From Brachybacterium sp. P6-10-X1 (GTDB taxonomy: Bacteria; Actinomycetota; Actinomycetes; Actinomycetales; Dermabacteraceae): DNA of 64,000 nucleotides. Shown piece after piece: positions 53,331 to 60,828 of the stretch. The notes beneath the pieces were generated by a model. The model saw only the letters and a list, made by a program, of their open reading frames with translations, was not told where the DNA came from and made no database searches. Each line of letters begins with the position of its first letter. The stretch's first letter is position 1. Made by a program: the position numbers and the translations under genes. The stretch is taken from NCBI RefSeq assembly GCF_001969445.1, contig NZ_CP017297.1, forward strand, positions 1,612,001-1,676,000. Direction: 5' to 3'.

Positions 53331-54122
53331 TCAGGAGTGATGCGCCCCGAGACGGTAGGCGCGGCCGGCCCGGGAGGCGCAGGCCCGGACCCGGTCCTCG
53401 ATGTGGCGTGTCCTTCCCGCATAGGCGGCGACCGGGGCCGAGACGGCGACCGAACCGATGAGCATCCCGTCGTCGGCCTTGATCGAGGCGGCGAGGCAGT
53501 CGGTGCCGCGCTGGAACTCCTCGTGCTCCCAGGCGATGCCGCGCTCCGCGATCTCGTCGAGGTGGCGGCTCAGCTCCGCCGGGTCGGTGAGCGTGCTGGC
53601 GGTGTGGGCGCGCAGCGCACCGCCCTCGAGGTAGGCATCGCGGTCCTCGGGCGCAAGGGCGCTGAGGCCGACCTTGCCGAAGGCGGTCGCGTGCGGGCTC
53701 TCGTGGAACCCGAATCCCATCGGGGACAGCCGCGGGCTCTGCGGGGAGTCGGAGACGTGGACGACGACGAAGTCGGTGCCGCGGTGGATGGCGAGGTAGG
53801 CGGCCATCCCGAGATCCCGGAACATCGCGTGGACCTCTTCGCGGACGGCGCGCGGGATGCCGAGGTCGTCGTGGAGCCCGACGGCGAGTCGGTGCAGCTG
53901 GTAGCCGAGGGCGAAGCGCTGCTCATCGCGCAGATGGACCAGGTAGCCGGCGCGGATCAGCTCCTGGGCGGTGCGGTACACGGTGGGCAGCGGGATCGCG
54001 GTGGCGTCGGCGATCGTGCGCGCCGTGCTGCTGCCTCCGGCGGCGACGGCCTCGAGCACGGCGAGCGCGCGGGCGATCTGCCCCGTCGGCGCCTCCTCGC
54101 CCCGATCCGGCATGGTGTTCAT
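53331..54122 (-). CDS. IclR-family transcriptional regulator
   Basis: 263 aa. N-terminal winged helix (QIARALAVLEAVAAGGSSTA, then IPLPTVYRTAQELIRAGYLV) and the C-terminal ligand-binding domain (FALGYQLHRLAVGL, AYLAIHRGTDFVVVHV, ERGIAWEHEEFQRGTDCLAA). Divergent from the ABM gene and transcribed towards the GMC operon, so it may control either. Start at 54122 or Met4. Confidence 0.88.
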   Translation of the reverse strand: MNTMPDRGEEAPTGQIARALAVLEAVAAGGSSTARTIADATAIPLPTVYRTAQELIRAGYLVHLRDEQRFALGYQLHRLAVGLHDDLGIPRAVREEVHAMFRDLGMAAYLAIHRGTDFVVVHVSDSPQSPRLSPMGFGFHESPHATAFGKVGLSALAPEDRDAYLEGGALRAHTASTLTDPAELSRHLDEIAERGIAWEHEEFQRGTDCLAASIKADDGMLIGSVAVSAPVAAYAGRTRHIEDRVRACASRAGRAYRLGAHHS

Positions 54123-54350
54123 GAAGCCCCCTCGCGGTGTGCCCTCATTGTGCAGCAGGATGTCGGGAGAAGAATGCGTTCTTGCCTTGCGAGAATCGCC
54201 CTACCGCACCCACCGTGGAGCAGGGCACGCTGGGTCGGAGCACGACGCCGCACGCCCTGCGACACGACAGATGCGCGAACCGCCTCGCGTCGTGCGACGA
54301 GACGCGCGATGCGACATGCGACGCGACCGACGACGAGAAAGGACCCGACG

Positions 54351-54671
54351 ATGATCCTCATCAACGTGAAGTTCCCGGTGAAGCCCGAGCACGCCGACGC
54401 CTGGCCGGAGATCACCCGCGAGTTCACCGAGACCACGCTCGCCGAGCCCGGCAACCTGTGGTTCGAGTGGTCCCGCAGCGTGAAGGAGCCCAGCACGTAC
54501 GTGCTGATCGAGGCGTTCACCGACGAGGGCGCCGGCCCGCACGTGAACTCCCCGCACTTCGCACAGATGCAGAAGGAGTTCCCGCAGTACCTCACGGCGA
54601 CCCCGCAGATCATCTCCGAGCAGATCGACAGCGACGGCTGGGGCCCGATGGGCGAGCTGCAGGTCGACTGA
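54351..54671 (+). CDS. Antibiotic biosynthesis monooxygenase (ABM) domain protein
   Basis: 106 aa, ferredoxin-like ABM fold: MILINVKFPVKPEHADAWPE, GNLWFEWSRSVKEPSTYVLI, HFAQMQKEFPQYL. Such dimers act as cofactor-free quinol monooxygenases or bind small molecules. ATG 54351 behind GAAAGGA. The leader (54123-54350) carries many CGACG/GCGAC-rich repeats that may hold the IclR operator. Confidence 0.85.
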   Translation: MILINVKFPVKPEHADAWPEITREFTETTLAEPGNLWFEWSRSVKEPSTYVLIEAFTDEGAGPHVNSPHFAQMQKEFPQYLTATPQIISEQIDSDGWGPMGELQVD

Positions 54672-54691
54672 CGCAGCAGCGCGCACCCGGT

Positions 54692-55327
54692 TCACGACAA
54701 ATCACCGGGGTCGATCTTCCCGAGCTCCGCACGGACCAGCGCTGCGGCGAGTCGAGCACGGTCCTCGGGGTCGACGAGCGCGTCGAGCGCGTCGGGTTCC
54801 TCCGGCAGACCGAGCCGGCGGGCACCGTCGAGCGCCTTGCGGTCGAAGAAGGGTGCGAGACCGGGCCAGACCCCTTGCACCTCGCGCACGAAGATCGAGG
54901 CTCCGGTGGGGCCGATGCCCGGGAAGTCCTGCAGGAGTTCTCGCACGTCCGCGGACCCGTCGGCCGCGTCGCGGAGGGCTCGCAGGTCGCCCCGGTAGGT
55001 GTCGAGGAGCAGCCGGGCACCGTCGCCGAGGCGGAAGGCGGTGGATTCGTCGTAGCGGCGGTAATGTCCCCGGCCCAGGGCGTCGACCCGTTGCTGCCAC
55101 GTGGATCCGGCCATCCGCTGCGGGGTGCGGAATCCGGCGGCGGACAGCTCCCGGGCGGCCGCCACGGCGATGTCGGCGTCGATGCGCGTGGACAGCAGAG
55201 TCGCGAGCACGAGCAGGCGATACAGGGGTGAGGGCTTGTCCTTGAGGGTGATGCCCGCCTGCGCGGCATAGCTGGTGCCGTGGGCTGCGAGCAGGGCGGT
55301 GGCGGTCTGTCGGTGCGATCGGGTCAC
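54692..55327 (-). CDS. HhH-GPD base-excision glycosylase-like protein (endonuclease III-like)
   Basis: 211 aa. KDKPSPLYRLLVLATLLSTR, ELLQDFPGIGPTGASIFVRE (helix-hairpin-helix) and PGLAPFFDRKALDGARRLG, with an Asp in the catalytic position, fit the HhH-GPD superfamily. The catalytic Lys of endonuclease III and the four iron-sulfur Cys are absent, so it is a monofunctional or inactive relative. GTG 55327 follows AAAGGAG. Heads no obvious operon. Confidence 0.75.
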   Translation of the reverse strand: MTRSHRQTATALLAAHGTSYAAQAGITLKDKPSPLYRLLVLATLLSTRIDADIAVAAARELSAAGFRTPQRMAGSTWQQRVDALGRGHYRRYDESTAFRLGDGARLLLDTYRGDLRALRDAADGSADVRELLQDFPGIGPTGASIFVREVQGVWPGLAPFFDRKALDGARRLGLPEEPDALDALVDPEDRARLAAALVRAELGKIDPGDLS

Positions 55328-55421
55328 CTGCACTCCTTTCCGGAGTCGACCCGTCTCCTCCGAGTCATCTCGTCCGTGCCGCCCGAGCGGGCCCACGGGA
55401 TGCTCCGGAGCGGGTGCCATG

Positions 55422-55802
55422 TCATGCGAGCCATTCGGTCTCGATGGCCTCGGCGGGATGGATGTGGACGGCCTCGTAGCCGTCAGGACCGGTGCGGAAC
55501 GTGTGCGGCATGCGCGCAGGGGCGACCAGCACCTGCCCGGCCCGACCGATCACGGTCTCGTCCCCGAGGGTGAAGGTCGCACTGCCGCGCCGGATCAGGA
55601 ACGTCTCCGCATAGGGATGGAGGTGCAGGCGCGGCCCCTGCCCCTCCCGAGTCGTGGACTCGAGGATCAGCGAGACCCCGGCGCCACCCGGGAGATGTTC
55701 GTAGTTCTCGGTCCAGTCCTCGCCGTCCTCGCGTCCGTCTGCGCGGCGGACCCGGAGATCGCCGATCCTCCAGGTCGCCCGGACGTGCCGCTCGTCCGTC
55801 AT
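55422..55802 (-). CDS. Cupin-domain protein
   Basis: 126 aa. Cupin metal motif 1 is RLHLHPYAETFLIRRGSATF (two His, Glu), and motif 2 includes PARMPHTFRTGPDGYEAVHI. Mostly used for metal-dependent small-molecule enzymes or sugar-phosphate binding. ATG 55802 follows AGGAGG with ideal spacing. It lies 27 bp after the DUF899 stop on the same strand, so it is probably co-transcribed. Confidence 0.85.
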   Translation of the reverse strand: MTDERHVRATWRIGDLRVRRADGREDGEDWTENYEHLPGGAGVSLILESTTREGQGPRLHLHPYAETFLIRRGSATFTLGDETVIGRAGQVLVAPARMPHTFRTGPDGYEAVHIHPAEAIETEWLA

Positions 55803-55829
55803 GTCCGCCTCCTCAGGAGATGTCATGCA

Positions 55830-56600
55830 TCAGGGATGGTCCCGGCGTCCGAGCGTCGACACCGCGGTCGCGCCGGGCCGGGTCCACTGGGGCAAGGGCC
55901 TGCTGGTCTCGCCCCAGGTGGGGGTGCCCTCGACGTCGGTGCGCCAGGCCCAGCAGGCGTGACGACCCTCCGGCCAGCCGTCGGGGACGTCCTCCCAGGT
56001 CTCGCCGCGGCCGTACGGGGTCATGTCCAGCAGCCCCATCGCCGCGTTGACGCGCTCGTTGCCGCGACCGGTGGTGCGGTAGGTGAGGTAGGTGCGCTCG
56101 CCGTCGCGCAGGAAGCTGGCGAGGTGGCCCATCTGGCCTCCGATGGGTTCGTCGAGCCCGCGCACCGAGTACCAGGGCACCCTGTGATAGCCCATGAACT
56201 CCGTGTACGACGCGACCTCGTCCCACGCCCCGGGCGTGAGGATCGCGAGGGAGACCCCGTGGCCGTTGAGGTACGTCGCGTCCTGCAGATGCCACGCGGT
56301 GGTGGTGCAGCCCTCGCACTGGCCCTGGTGCGGTGCGCCGTCATGCCACATGTGCTGGTAGACCACGAGACGGTCGCGGCCCTCGAACAGGTCCCGGAAC
56401 GGCACGGGTCCGTCCCGGCCGACGACGTCCGCCCCGCCGTCGACGTCGACCATGGGCAGGCGGCGCCTCTCTGCGGCGAGGGCATCGCCCTGTCGGGTAT
56501 GGGCCTTCTCCCGCACCAATAGCTCGTCCCGAGCCTCCTGCCAGCTGGCCATGTCCACCACCGGCGGCATTCCGCTGGGTCGGACGTCCTCGGAGGTCAC
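55830..56600 (-). CDS. DUF899-family thioredoxin-like protein
   Basis: 256 aa. MPPVVDMASWQEARDELLVR, LVVYQHMWHDGAPHQGQCEG and CTTTAWHL are the family blocks, with a thioredoxin-like CEGC pair (Cys95, Cys98). Later WYSVRGLDEPIGG and TYRTTGRGNERVNAAMGLLD match the family. Function unproven; redox-related. GTG start just 3 bp after the RibD-like stop: the two genes are translated together. Confidence 0.85.
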   Translation of the reverse strand: MTSEDVRPSGMPPVVDMASWQEARDELLVREKAHTRQGDALAAERRRLPMVDVDGGADVVGRDGPVPFRDLFEGRDRLVVYQHMWHDGAPHQGQCEGCTTTAWHLQDATYLNGHGVSLAILTPGAWDEVASYTEFMGYHRVPWYSVRGLDEPIGGQMGHLASFLRDGERTYLTYRTTGRGNERVNAAMGLLDMTPYGRGETWEDVPDGWPEGRHACWAWRTDVEGTPTWGETSRPLPQWTRPGATAVSTLGRRDHP

Positions 56601-56603
56601 CGC

Positions 56604-57230
56604 TCAGCGCTCCCAGCCGGTGCCGGGAGGCCGGGGCAGGTAGGTCGGCTCGTACTCCAGCAGCTGGAGCCCTCCGCCGAAGGTGCGGGCCTCGGTCAGC
56701 TCGAGGCCGTAGTCGGCGAACTGCTCCCAGATGCGTTCAAGACCCGTGCGGCCAGTGATCACCGGGAACAGGACGACGCGGAAGCGGTCGACGAGCCCGG
56801 CCCGCATCAGCGAGCTGCTGAGGCGGATGCTGCCCGTGGTGGACAGCGGACGGGTCGAGGTCTGTTTCAGCTCCCGCACGGCCTCGATCGCATCGGTGCT
56901 GACCAGGGTCGTGTTCGGCCAGGACAGAGGCGCTTCGAGCGTGGAGGAGAAGGCCACCTTCGGCATCTCGGCCATGTGGGCGAAGCTCGCCTTCTCCTCA
57001 TCGGAGACATCGACCCCTTCAGCCTGCTGGGCCATCTGGGACATGAGCCGATAGGTGGTCGCCCCCATCAGCGTGAGGTATTCGGGCTCCTGGTCCAGCC
57101 AGTCGAGGTATTCGGCGCTCTGCATCCCCCACCAGCCGGGCCATCCCTCGCCGGCGGCGCACCCGTCCAGCGACAGGATGAAGTCGACCAGCAGCGGCTG
57201 GGTGGCGGACGGGTTCGGCGTGGCACTCAT
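56604..57230 (-). CDS. Dihydrofolate reductase-like RibD C-terminal-domain protein
   Basis: 208 aa. LLVDFILSLDGCAAGEGWPG at the start, LMGATTYRLMSQMAQQ and VRELKQTSTRPLSTTGSIRL, then FRVVLFPVITGRTGLERIWE: the RibD C-terminal/DHFR-like reductase pattern common in actinobacteria. Substrate unknown. First gene of a minus-strand run RibD-like, DUF899, cupin, perhaps reaching the HhH gene. Confidence 0.85.
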   Translation of the reverse strand: MSATPNPSATQPLLVDFILSLDGCAAGEGWPGWWGMQSAEYLDWLDQEPEYLTLMGATTYRLMSQMAQQAEGVDVSDEEKASFAHMAEMPKVAFSSTLEAPLSWPNTTLVSTDAIEAVRELKQTSTRPLSTTGSIRLSSSLMRAGLVDRFRVVLFPVITGRTGLERIWEQFADYGLELTEARTFGGGLQLLEYEPTYLPRPPGTGWER

Positions 57231-57391
57231 GGAACATCCTCATCATCGAGATCGACGCATGTGCGTGCCCGGACCACGCTACGTCGGGGCACCGTGCTCC
57301 GGCCACCCCTCGACCCGGTCCGATCGCTGCCGGGGGCGTGCCCGTCCCTGGCGCGGACCGGTGCCTGCCGCGGGTCAGACCCTGCCGAGGC

Positions 57392-58444
57392 TCAGGCCCT
57401 GCCGCGGGCCAGGCGTGCCAGAGTCACCACGAGCCCAGCGGCGACGAGGGCCCACGCCAGCACGGCGACGCCCAGGAACACGACGCCGACGATCTCGACC
57501 ATCGGCAGGTGCTCGACCCGGCCGAGTCGCATCGAGGCGACGGCGAACATCCCCAGCGGGAAGACCATCGACCACAGGGACGGGGTATACCGCAGCGGGA
57601 CGCGACGGAGCACGTGGCGCCAGAGGCCGCCCCCCGCCAGCAGCGGCAGGAGCCAGGCCGCGAAGCACCAGAAGACCACGACGGTCCCGCCGATGAGACC
57701 GCGGGCCGCGTCCACCATCGGCACCGAGGCCATGTCCACGATGCTCGCTCCGGCGACGACCGAGATCGCCAGCGCCCCCATCGCGACCCAGTAGGTCGGC
57801 TCGAACTGCTCCGGGGTGATCCCGTGGTGGACGACCCGGAGGATCACCAGCACCGCGATCCCCACATAGAGGATGGTCCCCACCGACCACGCCATCACCG
57901 TGAGCACGCCGAGCACGTCGGCCAGCCGGGGCGTCGCCGGATGCAGTCCGGACAGTCCGACGGCGAGGGACTGCGAGGCCACCGACCAGATGAACCAGGA
58001 CCCGTTGGTGCGGGCGAGGATCGGCTCTCCGTCGCGGGTCATCAGCACCTGCCACGGCAGCACGTACCCCAGCACCAGCCAGATCGCCGCGGCCAGGGCC
58101 AGCAAGCCGGTCGCGGCCATCCCCGCCCCGTGCTGGTGCAGGCCCACGGCCACCACGTCGGTGCCGGCGACGATCGTGAAGAAGGCGAAGGCGGTCTCCG
58201 GGTTGCGCGCGTCGGCCCGCATGCGGTCGCCGTGACGGACCCAGCGCGCCACGAAGAGGACCACGAGCATCGCGTAGGCGACGGCCGCGATTCCCAGCGG
58301 GATCAGCGAGAGGCGCGAGGCTCCCGCCTCATGCACCGCGATGGAGACGATCCCGGTTCCCATCACCAGCGCGAAGTAGCCCGGGGACAGTCCTGCGAGG
58401 GCCTGGTCCGAGCGGGTGCCGAGGGTGGAGGGAGCACTGGTCAC
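57392..58444 (-). CDS. TDT-family (tellurite resistance/dicarboxylate, SLAC1-like) membrane transporter
   Basis: 350 aa, ten membrane helices. LSPGYFALVMGTGIVSIAVH near the start and WFIWSVASQSLAVGLSGLHP in the middle match TDT members, which include malate exporters, tellurite-resistance proteins and anion channels. GTG start at 58444 with GGAGGA directly adjacent, so the real RBS spacing is poor. No neighbours on the same strand nearby. Confidence 0.82.
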   Translation of the reverse strand: MTSAPSTLGTRSDQALAGLSPGYFALVMGTGIVSIAVHEAGASRLSLIPLGIAAVAYAMLVVLFVARWVRHGDRMRADARNPETAFAFFTIVAGTDVVAVGLHQHGAGMAATGLLALAAAIWLVLGYVLPWQVLMTRDGEPILARTNGSWFIWSVASQSLAVGLSGLHPATPRLADVLGVLTVMAWSVGTILYVGIAVLVILRVVHHGITPEQFEPTYWVAMGALAISVVAGASIVDMASVPMVDAARGLIGGTVVVFWCFAAWLLPLLAGGGLWRHVLRRVPLRYTPSLWSMVFPLGMFAVASMRLGRVEHLPMVEIVGVVFLGVAVLAWALVAAGLVVTLARLARGRA

Positions 58445-58558
58445 TCCTCCATTGTCCCCTGAGCGTCACCTGAGAGGGAGCGGCCGCGCAGGAATACCCC
58501 GTGCACGACGACGCGGACTCGTCGTGGACGTCCGGCCCGTGAGACCTGGAACATTTAG

Positions 58559-58588
58559 TTGCACTCACTGCAATTTCAGGCCTACTGT
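58559..58588 (+). promoter_or_regulatory. Operator-overlapped promoter of the MFS exporter
   Basis: Inverted repeat TTGCA (58559-58563) CTCAC TGCAA (58569-58573) covers a -35 TTGCAC (58559-58564); a -10 TACTGT (58583-58588) lies 18 bp downstream. A TetR- or MarR-type repressor bound here would block RNA polymerase. No such repressor gene is adjacent. Confidence 0.6.
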
Positions 58589-58649
58589 CGACCACGGACG
58601 ACCGTCGGTGGAGCCGCGCCATGCCCACGGCCAGGAGCGTCCGACATCC

Positions 58650-58679
58650 ATGACGCACGAGAGGGGCCAGGTCGCTTGA
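58650..58679 (+). CDS. Putative 9-aa leader peptide overlapping the MFS start
   Basis: ATG 58650 encodes MTHERGQVA and stops at TGA 58677-58679, which overlaps the TTG start of the exporter (TTGA). The RBS AGGAG is about 12 nt upstream, rather far. Same layout as the short frame at mug, but with weaker signals. Confidence 0.3.
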   Translation: MTHERGQVA

Positions 58680-60172
58680 CGAGCAAGACCACCGGAACGC
58701 CGTACGGAGCGACCGAGGACGAAGGGGCCGGAGGCGGCTCCGATCACGGGCCCTCGCACGTCGCCGGACGCAATGTCGTGCTGGCGACCCTGGTCTCCGG
58801 CGCTTTCATCGTCATCCTGAACCAGACGCTGCTGAACACGGCGCTGCCGGCCTTCATGCGCGAGTTCGGGATCACGGCGATCTCCGCCCAGTGGGTCACC
58901 ACGACGTTCATGCTGGTCAACGGGATCATGATCCCGGTGACGGCCTTCCTCATCCAGAAGTTCACCACGCGGACGCTGTTCTTCACCGCGATGGGGCTGT
59001 TCACCATCGGGACGGTGATCTGCGCGATCGCACCGGCGTACCCGGTGCTGCTGCTGGGTCGCGTGATCCAGGCGGCCGGGGGCGGCATCATCATGCCGCT
59101 GATGCAGAACATCCTGTTCGCCGTGTTCCCGATCGACAAGCGCGGCACGGCGATGGGAACCTTCGGCCTGGTCATCGCTTTCGCCCCGGCGATCGGCCCC
59201 AGCCTCTCGGGCTGGATCGTGGACCACCTCCCGTGGCAGACCCTCTTCATCATGATGCTGCCGATCGCGATCATCGACATGATCGTCGCGTTCTTCATCC
59301 TCCGGAACGTCACCGAGCGCACGTTCCCGCGCCTGGACGTGCTCTCGATCATCCTGTCCACCCTCGCCTTCGGCGGCCTCCTGTTCGGCCTGGGCAATGC
59401 CGGCAACTCCAGCTGGACCAGCCCGCAGGCCCTGGTGCCGCTGGTGATCGGCGCGCTCACCCTGATCTGGTTCGTCCGCCGCCAGCTGCGGCTGCCCGAG
59501 CCCATCCTCGAGTTCCGCGTGCTGCGCTATCGCATGTTCACCCTCGGCACCGTGCTCGGCATGCTCGTGTTCATGGCGATGATCGGCGGGATGCTCCTGA
59601 TCCCGCTGTACATGCAGAACATGGTCGGCTACACGGCGATGGAGTCGGGGCTGGTGCTGCTGCCGGGCGCGGTCGTGATGGGGCTGATGTCCCCCGTGAC
59701 GGGGCGGATCTTCGACCGCTTCGGGGCCACGGTGCTCGCCGTCGTCGGCTTCACCCTGGTCACCGTGACGACCTTCCTGTTCGCCGTGCTGACCACCGAG
59801 ACCTCGCTGGTCTACATCGCCGGAGTCAACGCGGTGCGGATGTTCGGCACGGCCATGGTGATCATGCCGGTGACCACGGCGGCCCTGAACCAGCTGCCCC
59901 CGCATCTGATCCCGCATGGCACGGCCCTGAACAACACCATGCGCCAGATCGCCGCCTCGGTGGGAACCGCCGTGCTGGTGACGGTCATGGCCGAGTCCGC
60001 CCTGGATCCGGAGAAGTACGGCGTCCCCGGGATGATCCACGGCGTGAACGTCGCGTTCATCGTGGCGGGCGTGATCGGCGCCCTCGGCGTCATCGGGGCA
60101 TTCTTCCTGCGCGGCACCAAGCCCCGCCAGGTCTCGGCCACTCCTTCGCCGCAGGACGCTCCCACCTCCTGA
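58676..60172 (+). CDS. DHA2-family (EmrB/QacA-like) multidrug efflux MFS transporter
   Basis: 498 aa with 14 membrane helices. Motif D1-like ILNQTLLNTALPAFMREFGI, LLGRVIQAAGGGIIMPLMQN, and motif C GTFGLVIAFAPAIGPSLSGW are the drug:H+ antiporter-2 marks. It exports lipophilic toxic compounds. Starts at TTG 58676 with GAGAGGGG upstream; the homologous region begins about residue 30. Driven by the operator-controlled promoter at 58559. Confidence 0.9.
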   Translation: MTSKTTGTPYGATEDEGAGGGSDHGPSHVAGRNVVLATLVSGAFIVILNQTLLNTALPAFMREFGITAISAQWVTTTFMLVNGIMIPVTAFLIQKFTTRTLFFTAMGLFTIGTVICAIAPAYPVLLLGRVIQAAGGGIIMPLMQNILFAVFPIDKRGTAMGTFGLVIAFAPAIGPSLSGWIVDHLPWQTLFIMMLPIAIIDMIVAFFILRNVTERTFPRLDVLSIILSTLAFGGLLFGLGNAGNSSWTSPQALVPLVIGALTLIWFVRRQLRLPEPILEFRVLRYRMFTLGTVLGMLVFMAMIGGMLLIPLYMQNMVGYTAMESGLVLLPGAVVMGLMSPVTGRIFDRFGATVLAVVGFTLVTVTTFLFAVLTTETSLVYIAGVNAVRMFGTAMVIMPVTTAALNQLPPHLIPHGTALNNTMRQIAASVGTAVLVTVMAESALDPEKYGVPGMIHGVNVAFIVAGVIGALGVIGAFFLRGTKPRQVSATPSPQDAPTS

Positions 60173-60212
60173 CCCGTCGGCCACGCGAGCGCACGCAGGG
60201 CCTGCGGGGCCG

Positions 60213-60566
60213 TCAGCTCCGAGACCTCGGTGCGGCGTCGTCGCCCCAGTTCCCCCGCAGCACGGCCTCACTGCCGGCCATCCAGGCCGCGAACACGGCG
60301 GCCCCGAGGTCGAAGGCCACCAGACGCGAGTCCCAGCGCCCTGCGCCGCGCGGCTCACGAGCGCTCTGCGCGCTGCGGGCGATGAGGGCGAGGCCGCCCG
60401 CGACGTTGGCGGCTCCCCAGGCGGCGTTGATCCAACGGGACGAGCGGCGCCCGCCGATCGGGGTGAGGTGGCGTCGTCCAGCCACGGCGGTCGCCAGGTG
60501 CGGGAGGCTGTTGGCGCACAGCACCCCCGCCACGAACGCGCCGGTGCGGGCTCGAGCTGCGGTCAT
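60213..60566 (-). CDS. Small conserved membrane protein of unknown function
   Basis: 117 aa with three to four hydrophobic segments (ARTGAFVAGVLCANSLPHLA, WINAAWGAANVAGGLALIA, AFDLGAAVFAAWMAGSEAVL). GGAGG is placed 6 nt before ATG 60566 (MTAARA) and directly touches the ATG at 60572, so the former is chosen. Pattern GVLCANSLPHLATAVAGRRHL occurs in uncharacterised actinobacterial proteins. Convergent with the exporter. Confidence 0.65.
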   Translation of the reverse strand: MTAARARTGAFVAGVLCANSLPHLATAVAGRRHLTPIGGRRSSRWINAAWGAANVAGGLALIARSAQSAREPRGAGRWDSRLVAFDLGAAVFAAWMAGSEAVLRGNWGDDAAPRSRS

Positions 60567-60828
60567 GGTCATCCTCCGGATGGTCTCCGCGGGATCCGGC
60601 CGCTCCGCACCCCTCGGCCCTCAGTGTGGCGCACGGCACGGGTACGATCCCCCTGATGGGTACATCACGCTCCCCCGGCACATAGTGGACCTTCGGGGCA
60701 AGTAACTCTAGGGTCGCCTACGGCCTGCGGCTCCTCCGCGTGCTCAGCTGCGGGCATCGTGCCCCGGCCGGGCCCGATCGCCCTGCGATCGGGTGCGGCC
60801 CGTCCGCCCCTCGATCGAAAGGACCCCG

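Noticed and set aside
60700-60722. DtxR-like half-site TAGGGTCGCCTA before the BCCT gene
   Set aside because: Only one half resembles the consensus; no symmetric partner and no iron-related gene.
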